45,926 nucleotides of DNA from Tritrichomonas foetus. Lineage: Eukaryota; Parabasalia; Tritrichomonadida; Tritrichomonadidae. Shown piece by piece: positions 1-9,868 of this stretch. The position numbers and the translations under genes are program-made. Below the pieces are notes generated by a model. That model did no database searches, had not been told where the DNA came from, and was given only the letters and a program-made list of their open reading frames with translations. Location of the stretch: NCBI GenBank assembly GCA_001839685.1, contig MLAK01000928.1:1-45926 (forward strand), given 5' to 3'. How positions within the stretch are numbered: position 1 is the stretch's first letter; every line of letters starts with the position of its first letter.

Positions 1-250
1 GGTTTATGGGATGGTCCCACAAAATCTTTGGGGGACCATTTTGTAAACCTTTCATATAGGAGGTTATTATAACATATTTTTACATAAAAAGAATTGGATC
101 AAAATATTTTTATTTCTTTTCATCATAAAAAATCTAGATTGTATTACTAGAATGATGATGCAGAAACAGAACTCAAGAAAAGATAAATATTATAAGATCA
201 AATTTTATTATATTTTTAACAATATTGGCAAATATATAATTTATAACTTC
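1..250. other. Left-edge flank with an imperfect inverted repeat
   Basis: No gene is visible here. Positions 1-18 and 32-49 form an imperfect inverted repeat: the outer six and the inner eight positions of the arms pair and a four-base block does not, with a 13-base spacer. The rest is A+T-rich 3' flank of the UTP21 gene, which ends at 251 reading leftwards. The element may continue beyond the window, so it cannot be classified. Confidence 0.5.
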
Positions 251-2728
251 TTACACAATTCTATTAATTAACTGAACAAGGTACTGTGAATACGATACAT
301 CCGATTCGAGGAAGTTGGTAGCTTCTTCTTGCGCGTCTCTAAGTTCTTTGACAGCAGATTTCAATTGCGGATTTTCAAGTATTTTAACACCATACTCATT
401 CAAGAAAACACTCATTATTGCTTGAATAATATCGAACTCTGTTCTTCTCTGTACTGCGTATTTGAGCATTTGTACGAAAATTAATCTTTCATCTCTTCCA
501 TCATCATCAACTCTAAGTGCAGAAATTTCCATGCTTATTTGGTCAAAGTTCATTTCAATTAAAGTTTGAATTGTTTGATCAAAATTACCTCCTTCACTTT
601 CCTCAACCATCAATTTCACGAATTCTGTAGCTGGGGCAACAATATCATGGAGCTCTTTGAGTGCAGCAGCTTCATCAATCACTGATCCAACTGTTGAAGT
701 TTGCTGGAGGAAGAATGGAATAATTATTTTGTTTTTAGCGAATTTTAGTGGATCTTTTGGTGGATTCAAAATGTTTTTAATTTTCAGTTGTGGTTGTACG
801 GTGAAAATCGCAAATCCTTCTTGTTGAGCATCTCCGACATTGCTTGCGCTATCGACTGTAGTAATTTTATTTGGTCTAAAGTACCACAATTTTGTTGCGA
901 CTGATCTTTCGTGAAGGGTAGCAATTAAGTCTCCTTTTGGATCAGCAGCAATTCCAGTAATTGGCCGATCAATTGTCACCTTTTCAATGAGAGTTGATGT
1001 AATCATATCGAATAAGTAAACTTCATTTCGACAAGAAACAAAGAAATATTTACCGTCATTTGAAAAGCAGAAATGTTCACCATCGACATCAAACTCACGT
1101 GCAATATGGTGTGATTGACAATCAAGTACAACAATTTTACCATTTGATGCAATTGCAAGTAATTGTGAATTCACATGTGGTGACATTCCTTTTAGGGGAG
1201 CTGGAATGTCAACAGCACCAGTGAATGATAAGTCTGTAAAATTATGGAAGAAGATTGATCCATCTTCAGCACCAGAAACAACTTGTGTGTTTAATGAGTC
1301 AACATGAACAAAAACAATAGGTGCATCATGTGCTTTTTCAATTGAACCTTTTCGTCTACCACTCTGAGTTACAAATACTTCGACAGTTCCAGCTGATGTT
1401 CCAACACATCCAAAGTTTCCACAACGTGTTAAACATGAACATGTTGCTTTTCTTTCACCGTTGAAGTCAGCGAATGAAATATTTTGATCATTTTCAACAC
1501 GGGCTCCATTCTTCGGCATAGCAGTCATTGTTCGTTTCGCAAAACGTTGGTTTTCAATATCCCATAGAAAAACAAGTGTTCCATTTTCGTGTGTAGTGGC
1601 AACACTACAATAACGTTGGGAATTAGTAGTTGATAATGACTTCACATCACATATCATATGTTTTCGATTTAATGGTGCAATTGATAAAATTGCTGAGCTC
1701 ATTTCTGATTTCGGATTTGATGCAATAACTGTTGATGTTCCAGAAGCAGTAACGAGTTGGTTGATTCCATTAACTTCAGCAAAGCCAATCGCTGATGGCG
1801 GTTTTTGATGTCCAACTCGACTCCTCAAAATTCTGACAACATCGGATGCTTCTGGATCAAACTCCCATTGACGAATTGCGTTATCTATTCCACCAGTAAT
1901 CAGCTTATTTTGGCCTTTAAGGAAACAAACAGTAGTGGCAGCAGCGGCGTGCGATTCCGGAATATTTGTAATAATTTGTTTCAATTTAAGATCCCAAACA
2001 TAAAGTGAGCCATTTTCAAGGACAACTGCAATCTGGCCTGGACCATCAGTACGGAAAGAAATATCATTTACAGGCGATGGATGTGGAAGCGAGAATTGAA
2101 ATTCATCGAATTTCACATCATGAAAAACAAGTCTTCCATCTTCCAAAACGAACACAAAAATATCGATAATTGTGGATTGAACAATTTTTCGAACAATTGA
2201 ATTGTATCCAGAAAATCCATAAATCTGCATATCAGAATGGATGTTCCAAAGAAGGATTGTCGTATCTGTAAGCGCAAGGAGGAACTTTCCTGCATATCCG
2301 GAAGGATGTAAAATGGCAGAAATGTCGCATCCAACATCAGTCTCGAATATTATATCTGATAGATCGTATGGATTAATTCCTTTGAAAACTGACCCTTGAG
2401 TAAGTACAACCATTGAACCTACAGCCAAAAGGTTTGAAACGGGTTCGTCAAGATCGATTTCGTCGAATTCATTTTTTACCTGATTGGTCACGCGCAGCTT
2501 TGAATTTGTAACCGTACATACGTAGTTTGGATCGGCTGCAATATGTTTGATCTTTTCTGCTTGCGGTTCACTCACGTAAGTAAGTTTTAGTTCTTCGGCT
2601 GAATAAATATGGAAAGAATTATCGACAGCGACCGCTAAAAAAGGCCAATCTCCTGCATATGTAATGTCAAATTGAACATCGCCGCAAATAAAACCGATAT
2701 CCTTGTAGAAATCAAAGCAATTGAACAT
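251..2728 (-). CDS. UTP21: UTP21/WDR36-like small-subunit processome protein (WD40 + Utp21 domain)
   Basis: An 825-residue protein. Roughly residues 1-640 are WD40-type beta-propeller sequence, with repeated units ending in motifs such as LLWNIHS, LYVWDLK and IRQWEFD. This length fits the two propellers of UTP21/WDR36. Residues about 665-825 match the Utp21 C-terminal domain: a PFFLQ entry motif, then helices including TLIEMNFDQISMEISALR. In other eukaryotes UTP21 belongs to the UTP-B/U3 snoRNP complex that processes 18S pre-rRNA in the nucleolus. The start is the ATG at 2728, seven bases after a TCACT initiator on the same strand. The gene is divergent from histone H2B and shares a 199-bp promoter region with it. 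The stop is TAAG, so the TAAA overlap is absent. Family assignment is by recognition of the C-terminal domain; a different nucleolar WD40 protein is the main alternative. Confidence 0.85.
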   Translation of the reverse strand: MFNCFDFYKDIGFICGDVQFDITYAGDWPFLAVAVDNSFHIYSAEELKLTYVSEPQAEKIKHIAADPNYVCTVTNSKLRVTNQVKNEFDEIDLDEPVSNLLAVGSMVVLTQGSVFKGINPYDLSDIIFETDVGCDISAILHPSGYAGKFLLALTDTTILLWNIHSDMQIYGFSGYNSIVRKIVQSTIIDIFVFVLEDGRLVFHDVKFDEFQFSLPHPSPVNDISFRTDGPGQIAVVLENGSLYVWDLKLKQIITNIPESHAAAATTVCFLKGQNKLITGGIDNAIRQWEFDPEASDVVRILRSRVGHQKPPSAIGFAEVNGINQLVTASGTSTVIASNPKSEMSSAILSIAPLNRKHMICDVKSLSTTNSQRYCSVATTHENGTLVFLWDIENQRFAKRTMTAMPKNGARVENDQNISFADFNGERKATCSCLTRCGNFGCVGTSAGTVEVFVTQSGRRKGSIEKAHDAPIVFVHVDSLNTQVVSGAEDGSIFFHNFTDLSFTGAVDIPAPLKGMSPHVNSQLLAIASNGKIVVLDCQSHHIAREFDVDGEHFCFSNDGKYFFVSCRNEVYLFDMITSTLIEKVTIDRPITGIAADPKGDLIATLHERSVATKLWYFRPNKITTVDSASNVGDAQQEGFAIFTVQPQLKIKNILNPPKDPLKFAKNKIIIPFFLQQTSTVGSVIDEAAALKELHDIVAPATEFVKLMVEESEGGNFDQTIQTLIEMNFDQISMEISALRVDDDGRDERLIFVQMLKYAVQRRTEFDIIQAIMSVFLNEYGVKILENPQLKSAVKELRDAQEEATNFLESDVSYSQYLVQLINRIV

Positions 2729-2732
2729 TTAG

Positions 2733-2737
2733 AGTGA
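2733..2737 (-). promoter_or_regulatory. Initiator (Inr) of UTP21
   Basis: TCACT on the minus strand fits the trichomonad initiator TCA(+1)Y(T/A). The predicted start is the A opposite position 2735, giving a 7-base leader before the ATG. Confidence 0.6.
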
Positions 2738-2914
2738 TAAGGTTGTATTTGATTTAAAAATTTTTCATGACCAAGGTTGAAAAGGAAACTTTTTCGTTGA
2801 CGTTTATGAAAAAGTTTCAATACCAAAAATCAAGGTGTAAAGTGACATTTGATACTAACATCATCCAGAAAATCCCCGCGAAAGCCTATTCAATTTCAAT
2901 TTCAATGGATCACT

Positions 2915-2919
2915 TCATT
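2915..2919 (+). promoter_or_regulatory. Initiator (Inr) of histone H2B
   Basis: TCATT matches the trichomonad initiator TCA(+1)Y(T/A). The predicted start is the A at 2917, leaving an 11-base leader before the ATG at 2928. The 199-bp gap to UTP21 holds both divergent promoters. Confidence 0.65.
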
Positions 2920-2927
2920 ATTTTATA

Positions 2928-3320
2928 ATGTCTAGCAAGAAGCCAGCATCAAAACAACCAACCGAAAAGAAGCCAGCCGTCGAAGGTGAAACCGGTGAAG
3001 CCGCCGCTGCTGCCAAGGACAAGAAGCTCAGACATAAGAAGAGGTCCGAGACATTCTCATCCTACATCTTCAAGGTCCTTAAACAGGTCCACCCAGATAT
3101 CGGTATCTCAAACAAAGCTATGATGGTTATGAACTCATTTGTTACAGATATTTTCGAGCGTATCGCCCAAGAAGGCGCCCGCCTCGTCGACATGAACGAC
3201 AGAAACACACTTGGTTCAAGAGAAATTCAAACTGCCGTCCGTCTTGTCCTTCCAGGTGATCTCGCCAAGCACGCCGTCTCAGAAGGTGGCAAGGCCGTCG
3301 CCAAATTCAACGCTGAATAA
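2928..3320 (+). CDS. H2B: Histone H2B
   Basis: A 130-residue protein with a Lys/Ala-rich N-terminal tail (residues 1-38) followed by the H2B histone fold. Recognisable blocks are [17 protein letters not shown], the alpha-2 helix [16 protein letters not shown] and the C-terminal [19 protein letters not shown]. Length and layout are normal for H2B, which pairs with H2A in the nucleosome. Codon choice is unlike the neighbours: C-ending codons (GCC, ATC, CTC, GTC) dominate, as expected for a very highly expressed gene in an A+T-rich genome. The stop codon reads TAAA, merging the stop with a probable polyadenylation signal. No H2A gene lies beside it; the divergent partner is UTP21. Confidence 0.98.
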   Translation: MSSKKPASKQPTEKKPAVEGETGEAAAAAKDKKLRHKKRSETFSSYIFKVLKQVHPDIGISNKAMMVMNSFVTDIFERIAQEGARLVDMNDRNTLGSREIQTAVRLVLPGDLAKHAVSEGGKAVAKFNAE

Positions 3321-3587
3321 ACAAATATATCATTTTCTTCAATTTTACACTACTCACTATTTTCCTTTTTCATTCTTTGTCCCTTTTTTCAAATCAGAAT
3401 CATGGTTTGGGTGATTTTATTCATTGTTTTATCGGTGATATGACATTTGAATCGAATCAGATTGTTTTTCATTACTCAGACCTACATGGCTTTCTGTAGG
3501 TTCTAATTTTAGGGGAATTACTCAAGTCAATATTGAGAAAAAGATGGATTTTCGTTCGATGAAAAAGTGAAGGTAATTTGAAAGCAT

Positions 3588-4382
3588 ATGTGGTCTGTCG
3601 ATCTCTTAACGTACAATAAAATTTTAAGAATGGAACCTGAAGCATCGCGCGCTGCTATCGCTGCTATTGCAGCTTTACAAAAGCGAGTTAAAGAACTCGA
3701 AGATGAGAATACTCTCCTTGAACAAGAGCACGAATCTTTAATGAATACCCTCAATTCCAGAGACACTGCCTATACAATCCGAGAAAATGCGCTTAACGAA
3801 GCCACGGCAAAAGCAAAATTAATGTTAAGTGGAGCTTCAGCCGCTCTAATCCAAATTCGTGAAGCAAGAACCGAAAACAGAAGGCTGAAGCAACAAATTG
3901 ATGAAACAGAGCAATTAATCGATAAACAAAAGACCAAATGCCGCACTTATACCAGAAGTTCAAAGAAAATATCATTATCGTTATCACAATTATTGGAAAA
4001 ATTGGCAGAATACGAGTCTTTACTGAGTGATTTGCTGACGCCACCACCACAGACAACAACCCTTACTCCAGAAGAAATCATTTTAATCTCGTCAAGTGAA
4101 AATGATCCTGATCTTTTGCCACCACCACTTTCAGACATATTGAGAACAATGCAAAATCTTCCAAAAGATTTCTGCAGACAAAACATTGAAACAAAAAGAT
4201 CTATTGTTCAAGCACTGATTGCTGCAAAAGCTGCAACTTCAGATATAAAAGCAAAAATCAGCCATCTTGAAAAACAAAAGTTTTCTTCATCAACACCTGT
4301 TAAATTTGAATCATCAATTCATAAACTAGCAACACACTTGCTAATATTGTCAAATGAAATGAAGCGCTTCAGATTTGTTTAA
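3588..4382 (+). CDS. Coiled-coil protein of unknown function
   Basis: A 264-residue protein I do not recognise. Residues about 28-135 are a long heptad-rich coiled coil (LQKRVKELEDENTLLEQEHE onward). A Pro/Ser-rich linker at about 150-180 (TPPPQTTTLT and LLPPPLSD) follows, then a second short helical region to the C-terminus. The N-terminus has an Ala-rich patch (AAIAAIAAL). The start is uncertain: the ATG at 3588 gives 14 extra residues that look non-helical, and the in-frame ATG at 3630 (MEPEASR) would start right at the helical part. I see no clear initiator close to either. The stop reads TAAA. A cytoskeletal or scaffold role is possible from the coiled coil alone, but that is a guess. 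Confidence 0.75.
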   Translation: MWSVDLLTYNKILRMEPEASRAAIAAIAALQKRVKELEDENTLLEQEHESLMNTLNSRDTAYTIRENALNEATAKAKLMLSGASAALIQIREARTENRRLKQQIDETEQLIDKQKTKCRTYTRSSKKISLSLSQLLEKLAEYESLLSDLLTPPPQTTTLTPEEIILISSSENDPDLLPPPLSDILRTMQNLPKDFCRQNIETKRSIVQALIAAKAATSDIKAKISHLEKQKFSSSTPVKFESSIHKLATHLLILSNEMKRFRFV

Positions 4383-4607
4383 ATCGTTCATGAAAAAAGA
4401 AAAAGAGGGTATGTAATTGTTGTAAAAAATTATACCATAATAAAAAAAGAATAAACAAAAAAGAAATTTTATGTATCTTTTTTTTTTTTTGAGTGATTTT
4501 TATTTTTATTATTATAAATACAATAATTTTATTTACTAACAAATAAGTAATATTTGTGATCTTTTTCATTATTTGGTAATTATTTACAATAGTGTATGCA
4601 CTTCAGT

Positions 4608-7600
4608 TTAATACATAGCAATGTTGACGTATGTTTGTATTCCATCAATGACAGATCCTTCTTTAAATGAAAGAGAATCATCTTGGAAGTAGCCTCGAGC
4701 TTCTTTGGAAAGAACAATAACTTCATTTAATGTTCCAACTGCGATTTTTGCGGTTTCAAAAAGCAATGATCCAGAAACATCAAAAATTGGATTTTTCTCA
4801 TGAATAAGCCCTGCATACAGAGGTCCACCACATGAAATTGCAATTGAAAACCTTTTAGCAACAGACGCTGACTTTAATCTCGTGTTTAGTGATTTCATCA
4901 TTGATATACAAAAATCTATCGAGATTGATGCAAGTTCTTTCATTTCTTTTTCTTCAAAAAGTCCACCAATAAAGATGACAACATCATATATTGTCTTTAA
5001 GAAGAAGAAAGGAGGATTTCGATAAGAATCAGACTCAAGTGCAGAAATAATTGCATCATAATCACTCCAGTTTCTTTCAAGAACAGATTCAATATCATTA
5101 ATATGAACAGCAATTACAAAAGATGAGGGAATCTTAAATGAAAACGTGCTTCCTTTTTCTTCAGCAATTGATGCAAAGTTTCTAGGAATTAATTGATTCA
5201 TCAAAAGTTCGGTATTCTTTTTAATTTCAATCAGTTGTTCCTCAGCATCAATTGCTCTTCTTTTATCTTCAACAATAATAACAAAACCACGAATTTGGTC
5301 GATTTTATTTTTAACTGTATAAACAGATACATTTACAAGCATTGCTTCATCTTCATTTGATGTACACTTAGTGAGATAGGAAAATGATTCATCATTTATT
5401 TCACCAAGTTGAATTAAATTCATTTTTTCATAAAGATGAAAAGCACCTTGTTCTTCAGGTGACATATCGGGCTCTTCAGAGGTTGGCTGTGGAATAAAGT
5501 TATTCAGATGATGGCCAACAATTTGTTCAGTTTGGAATCCATAAGTTAATTGGAATGATTTATTTACAGCTTCAATAATATTTCCTTCACCAACTAAAAT
5601 TGTCGGTGATGAAATTGAATTAAAGATTACTTCATTTGCATTGGATTGGGTTTCATCAAAATCGTCAGTTTGAACTAATAATATACTCAAAATTTGAGGT
5701 GATTCAACAACCGCTGGTGGTGGTAGATGACGAATCAACAAAAGTGCAGTTTTGAGTAATCTTATTAATTTATTATTAAATACAATATCAATAATAATAC
5801 AAGCAATTACAAATATAATGGAAAGAGTTAACAAACTTATCGTCACAGATAATGAAACTCTTTGTGTCGACCGAATTAGATTCGTTGTTAGGTTTCGTGA
5901 TTGGGTATTTAGTTCATCAATTTCACAGGTTGCAATATGGAAGAAATTAACGAATTTCTCAGTGCTTAGACCATTTCCAGGAACTTCATCAAGTATTAAA
6001 CTTTTGGCTGAAATGATAAATGTAGAAATAGCTCGTTGAAAACTCATACATTCAAAGTATTCTGCATTTTCAGACACTGTCTCACAATTATCATCAATGT
6101 AAGCTTTAGTTATGGCATCGCTATATTTAGACATTCCATTATTATCTTCACCGTGAATAAACATATTTGAATTAGCTACCAGCTCATCAGTGTATTTTAG
6201 GAACAGATTTTCCAAATGTGTGAAATTCATGTAATTCATGACTTGATTCTTTCCAATAAGTTTATAAACAACTAAGGCAAATAGTTCTGCACATTGGCCG
6301 TGCCTTGCAGATCCATAATGATTAAGGAGAACAAATCTTTCTAAATTATTACAGGCATTTTTCAATGTATTATATGAAACACCAGCGAAAATAAGAATAA
6401 TTAAAACCAAAAAACTATAGAGGAGTCTCCACATTAATATAATAGAAGAATATGAATACATATGCTGTTGAGAAACTGCATAATCACCATCATTCGATTC
6501 ATCAATCAATGAAAGTTTCTGTGAAGCAATATTTGCGGCAGCTTTATCAACAGATTTCAATGCAGCAAAAACCTTTTGTGATTCTTTTTGAACAATAAAT
6601 TGTGGAATGATGATTAATGGCACCCAGAAAACAATTGCGACAACAAGAAAGACACTAATTAATATTTTACCATTCTTCTGTGCAGTTTCATTGGCGCCAA
6701 TTACAAAAGAAGAAAAATTCGAAGATACTTTATTGAAAGCAGGCGGCATTTCCGGAAATAGAAGGTTTAATTCACAAAACAATGTATTATCTGTCATTGA
6801 TTCGAAATCAGAATACATTAATGATTGAACAGACCATAAAATAGAAACCATAGCAGCTTTAGTACTAGTCATAAATTCTTTCAAATAGAAATCTGAACCC
6901 GAACCTGAGCCTGGAAAACAAAAATACCTTTCAATATCTTCATTGATAATTTGCTCAGATAACTCTGCGATATTTTCTCCATAAATCGCAGTTTCTGACA
7001 TCTGTTTAAATAAATCAACATACCTAACTTGCGCATTATTAATCCATTTTACTAATGATTCATCAAAATCCATTGGGTTAATTGACGGATTATGTGATTC
7101 AAGAGTTGAATTACTTGTATTATAATAATAATCAGAAAATGCATAACCTGTTTGATTTCCCCATTGAAGAAGTAAAGATCCTTCCAAATTACCAAGTCCT
7201 ACTCTCAAATCATTTAAATTTTCAATTAATCGATGTGAATGATTAAATAAATCGAAAAATCGAGTATACATAACATTCAAAACAACTAATAAAATTAAAA
7301 TAATTACATATGAAAAATATTTCAATGCTGTGAAAAGTGAGAGGTATTTTGGACGATAATGGGAAGTTGCGCGCGATAAATGATTTCTTAAATTTGGCCA
7401 AAGAAATCTTTCATGCATTAATTTTTCTATCATTCCATTTTCAACCTCTTCTTCAATTTTATCTAAATGCGTAGTTTCATGTCTCATTGTAATAACTGAA
7501 GTATTTCCTTCATGACACAAATTTCCAAACTTATCTACAACTTTATCACGTAAAAATGAAGGATCTGAACAAACAAATGCTTTAAATAGTTCATCTATAC

Positions 7601-9287
7601 CATGATGGATGCCTTTTTCTAAATGTGTTGCTTTAATAAACCAAAACATTCCTTTTTCAAATTTCCCAACACATTCAACCAAAAATTTAGAATATTCAGA
7701 AGCAAATCGATGCTCATTTGGAAATAGATTTAAATTCGTATTCCATAGATTTTTAGCATCAATTACAGCACCTGCAATATTATTTAAAGTACCTAAGGCT
7801 AACCTATTCTCATTTTTCGACACATCAAGCCAAAAACGTTTGGTCAAGGTAACAGCATCATTTGTTGCAGCATTTAGAATCATTAATCTTCGATTTATTT
7901 CAGCTGTACTCGTTAAATATCTTTGTTGCTCAAGTTTAATGAAATGCAGAATTCTTAGTTTGTCAATAAACTTTCGAGAATATAATTGTTTAAGGCTGTT
8001 TACACAGAATGAAAAATTAGTCCTTTCACTTGGGAAAAATGAAATAATAGATGTAACAGTTAGCCATATATTAACATCGGACATTTTCTGTGCAATGAAA
8101 AACGAAAAATTTCCATTTATTATTGGCATAGAATGAAACATGAATCCAAGATGTAAATATTGATAAGCAACAGTTTGTGAACTAATTTTGAAATTAGAAA
8201 GAAATTCTTCTCGATATTGATCATTATTTAATCCTTCGCAATTTAAAACAGAAAGGATTCGTTTTTTAATTATCAGAAAAATAATTGAAAATATGATAAA
8301 AGCAATCATAAAAGTAATCAACGGCAAGAAAAATCGAAAAACTGGGTCAAGTTTAAGCAAAACAAATATGTTTGAAGAAACAGACATAACATAAAGTCCT
8401 GCAACAGCAGAATTCGTATAAAAATTAACATATGGAAAAGAAAATAAATCAAATGTTAAATAACCCAAAAGTACAAATTCTTGAATCATTACAAAATAGA
8501 AAAACCAAATTGGTAAATATGCAGAAATTCCACGAAGTAGAAATTGAATTGAATAAAAGATTAAACATGTGTAAAAATGTTTTCCATCGAAACTTGCAAA
8601 AAATGAGCGATTAGGATTTGTCAAATAATTAATTAATGATGAACTAAAAACAATATAAGCAGCTGAAACCACATATGTTAGTAATAAGTAAATAAATGCG
8701 AAAATATGAAGTGAATCTCTTTGCTCTAGTGTTTTAAACGTTGTTGAAAATATTGAGGCGGATGGCATAAAGAAAATATAATTCAGAATCTGAATGAGAA
8801 ATGAAAAAATTGGAACAACTTTTTTAAGGGATCTTGAACTGAAATAATAATATAAAAAGCATATAACAAGTGAAACAAATATAATACCATACGCTGAGGC
8901 AATTATTATAAAACTCGTGAGATTAAATTTAAATCCATTGTCTGGTGGACTAAAAAAAAATACACATCCAAAACATCTGACAAAATAGCCAAATGAGTAG
9001 CCTTTTTCACCTGGTGGAATCATCCAAATGTCAGAATAATATGGCCAGAAAGATAATGCAATAACTTGGAGAAGTGGCATGATGTATTGGAAAAAGTAGA
9101 AAGAATGGTTCCAAATGTGCAATTTTATAACATCATCAATGATGAGAAAAAATTGCACAAATATTGAGCGACGATCATAACCGTAAAAATCTTCTCCATC
9201 TGCATTAATTGGTGTTTCAGTAGGAACAAATTCTAACGGTCCTCCTTGACCAGCGCCAAATGCAGCAAGAGACATTTTCTTCTGCAT
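4608..9287 (-). CDS. Giant multi-pass membrane protein with PAS and degenerate cyclase-like domain
   Basis: A 1559-residue protein. Residues about 60-345 hold roughly seven or eight hydrophobic segments, then a mainly helical soluble stretch to about 650. Four more membrane segments lie near 654-675, 874-894, 952-972 and 1141-1168 and bound two large Cys- and Asn-containing loops. Residues about 1220-1340 form a PAS domain (NSISSPTILVGEGNIIEAVN, GFQTEQIVGHHL). Residues about 1363-1559 follow the class III nucleotidyl cyclase pattern. Both metal-Asp positions can be placed (D1398 in INDIE, D1435 in YDVVIF). The usual GDTVN-ASR block is GSLLFETAK, so the Asp, Asn and Arg expected there are replaced. 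Trichomonads have large families of such receptors. Activity is doubtful. Two ATGs (9287, 9275) could start it. The stop reads TAAA. Confidence 0.8.
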   Translation of the reverse strand: MQKKMSLAAFGAGQGGPLEFVPTETPINADGEDFYGYDRRSIFVQFFLIIDDVIKLHIWNHSFYFFQYIMPLLQVIALSFWPYYSDIWMIPPGEKGYSFGYFVRCFGCVFFFSPPDNGFKFNLTSFIIIASAYGIIFVSLVICFLYYYFSSRSLKKVVPIFSFLIQILNYIFFMPSASIFSTTFKTLEQRDSLHIFAFIYLLLTYVVSAAYIVFSSSLINYLTNPNRSFFASFDGKHFYTCLIFYSIQFLLRGISAYLPIWFFYFVMIQEFVLLGYLTFDLFSFPYVNFYTNSAVAGLYVMSVSSNIFVLLKLDPVFRFFLPLITFMIAFIIFSIIFLIIKKRILSVLNCEGLNNDQYREEFLSNFKISSQTVAYQYLHLGFMFHSMPIINGNFSFFIAQKMSDVNIWLTVTSIISFFPSERTNFSFCVNSLKQLYSRKFIDKLRILHFIKLEQQRYLTSTAEINRRLMILNAATNDAVTLTKRFWLDVSKNENRLALGTLNNIAGAVIDAKNLWNTNLNLFPNEHRFASEYSKFLVECVGKFEKGMFWFIKATHLEKGIHHGIDELFKAFVCSDPSFLRDKVVDKFGNLCHEGNTSVITMRHETTHLDKIEEEVENGMIEKLMHERFLWPNLRNHLSRATSHYRPKYLSLFTALKYFSYVIILILLVVLNVMYTRFFDLFNHSHRLIENLNDLRVGLGNLEGSLLLQWGNQTGYAFSDYYYNTSNSTLESHNPSINPMDFDESLVKWINNAQVRYVDLFKQMSETAIYGENIAELSEQIINEDIERYFCFPGSGSGSDFYLKEFMTSTKAAMVSILWSVQSLMYSDFESMTDNTLFCELNLLFPEMPPAFNKVSSNFSSFVIGANETAQKNGKILISVFLVVAIVFWVPLIIIPQFIVQKESQKVFAALKSVDKAAANIASQKLSLIDESNDGDYAVSQQHMYSYSSIILMWRLLYSFLVLIILIFAGVSYNTLKNACNNLERFVLLNHYGSARHGQCAELFALVVYKLIGKNQVMNYMNFTHLENLFLKYTDELVANSNMFIHGEDNNGMSKYSDAITKAYIDDNCETVSENAEYFECMSFQRAISTFIISAKSLILDEVPGNGLSTEKFVNFFHIATCEIDELNTQSRNLTTNLIRSTQRVSLSVTISLLTLSIIFVIACIIIDIVFNNKLIRLLKTALLLIRHLPPPAVVESPQILSILLVQTDDFDETQSNANEVIFNSISSPTILVGEGNIIEAVNKSFQLTYGFQTEQIVGHHLNNFIPQPTSEEPDMSPEEQGAFHLYEKMNLIQLGEINDESFSYLTKCTSNEDEAMLVNVSVYTVKNKIDQIRGFVIIVEDKRRAIDAEEQLIEIKKNTELLMNQLIPRNFASIAEEKGSTFSFKIPSSFVIAVHINDIESVLERNWSDYDAIISALESDSYRNPPFFFLKTIYDVVIFIGGLFEEKEMKELASISIDFCISMMKSLNTRLKSASVAKRFSIAISCGGPLYAGLIHEKNPIFDVSGSLLFETAKIAVGTLNEVIVLSKEARGYFQDDSLSFKEGSVIDGIQTYVNIAMY

Positions 9288-9607
9288 CTTCTTCTGGTAA
9301 CGATTTGAAGATTTTTATTCACTTTTTGAGAAGTATCTCAGAAAAAAATCACTATTGAAAAAGTTCATACGTAAAATAGAGATATACGGTTAATAGAGTA
9401 ATTTGAGGAGACATTTACTTATGATATACTTACATAACTATTCATAAAAACTATTTACAGACAAAAGAATGATATTTGAACTTTAACAAGAGAGTAGGTA
9501 TGATGAACGTTTAGTTAATTTTCATTCATTTTTTTCACTAGATATTTGGTCTAAACAAACCTAAAAGGAAAATTGAATAGAACGAGTTTGGTCTGGCCTT
9601 TTATCCG
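9288..9607. other. Divergent intergenic region (cyclase-like protein / eS27)
   Basis: This 320-bp gap separates two divergent genes and must hold both promoters. No strict TCAY(T/A) initiator lies within about 30 bases of either ATG, so the start sites here are not resolved. No other gene or repeat is visible. Confidence 0.5.
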
Positions 9608-9868
9608 ATGACGACGCTCGACTGCGATATTCTTCATCCAACAGTTGCTCAAGAAAACCAATGCTGCAAGAAGAAGACACTCGTTCCAAACCCACGTTCA
9701 GAATTTCTTTCACTTCGTTGCGCATCCTGCATGCAATTAACAACCGCATTCTCACACTCTAACATCCCAATCAGCTGCGCCGAATGCAATGCCCCACTTG
9801 CCTTCCCAACAGGTGGACGCATCAGGCTTGTTGAAGGTGTCGAATCTCGTCCAAAGGTTAACGCATAA
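9608..9868 (+). CDS. RPS27: 40S ribosomal protein S27 (eS27)
   Basis: An 86-residue protein aligning along its whole length with eukaryotic eS27. It has the N-terminal DILHP motif, a basic KKKTLVPNP segment, the zinc ribbon C-x2-C-x14-C-x2-C (CASC, then CAEC) with TTAFSHS between, and the C-terminal PTGGRIRLVEG motif. The normal family length is 80-86 residues, so this is complete. eS27 is a small-subunit protein on the 40S surface that binds zinc. Codons are C-rich compared with the neighbours, as in the H2B gene. The stop reads TAAG; a TAAA lies 10 bases further on. The reverse-strand reading frame over the same bases has no family features. Confidence 0.93.
   Translation: MTTLDCDILHPTVAQENQCCKKKTLVPNPRSEFLSLRCASCMQLTTAFSHSNIPISCAECNAPLAFPTGGRIRLVEGVESRPKVNA

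Noticed and set aside
2852..2873. ACTAACATCATCCAG resembling a trichomonad intron 3' end (ACTAACACACAG)
   Set aside because: Only a partial match, with no GTATGT-type 5' site nearby and located in a promoter; every gene here is a single open frame, so I call no introns.
7609..8136. A 175-codon plus-strand frame opposite the large membrane protein
   Set aside because: Antisense shadow of a gene with clear membrane segments and domains; no family features of its own.
9561..9755. Minus-strand frame overlapping the eS27 gene
   Set aside because: The plus strand encodes a full-length eS27 with its zinc ribbon; the antisense frame has no features.
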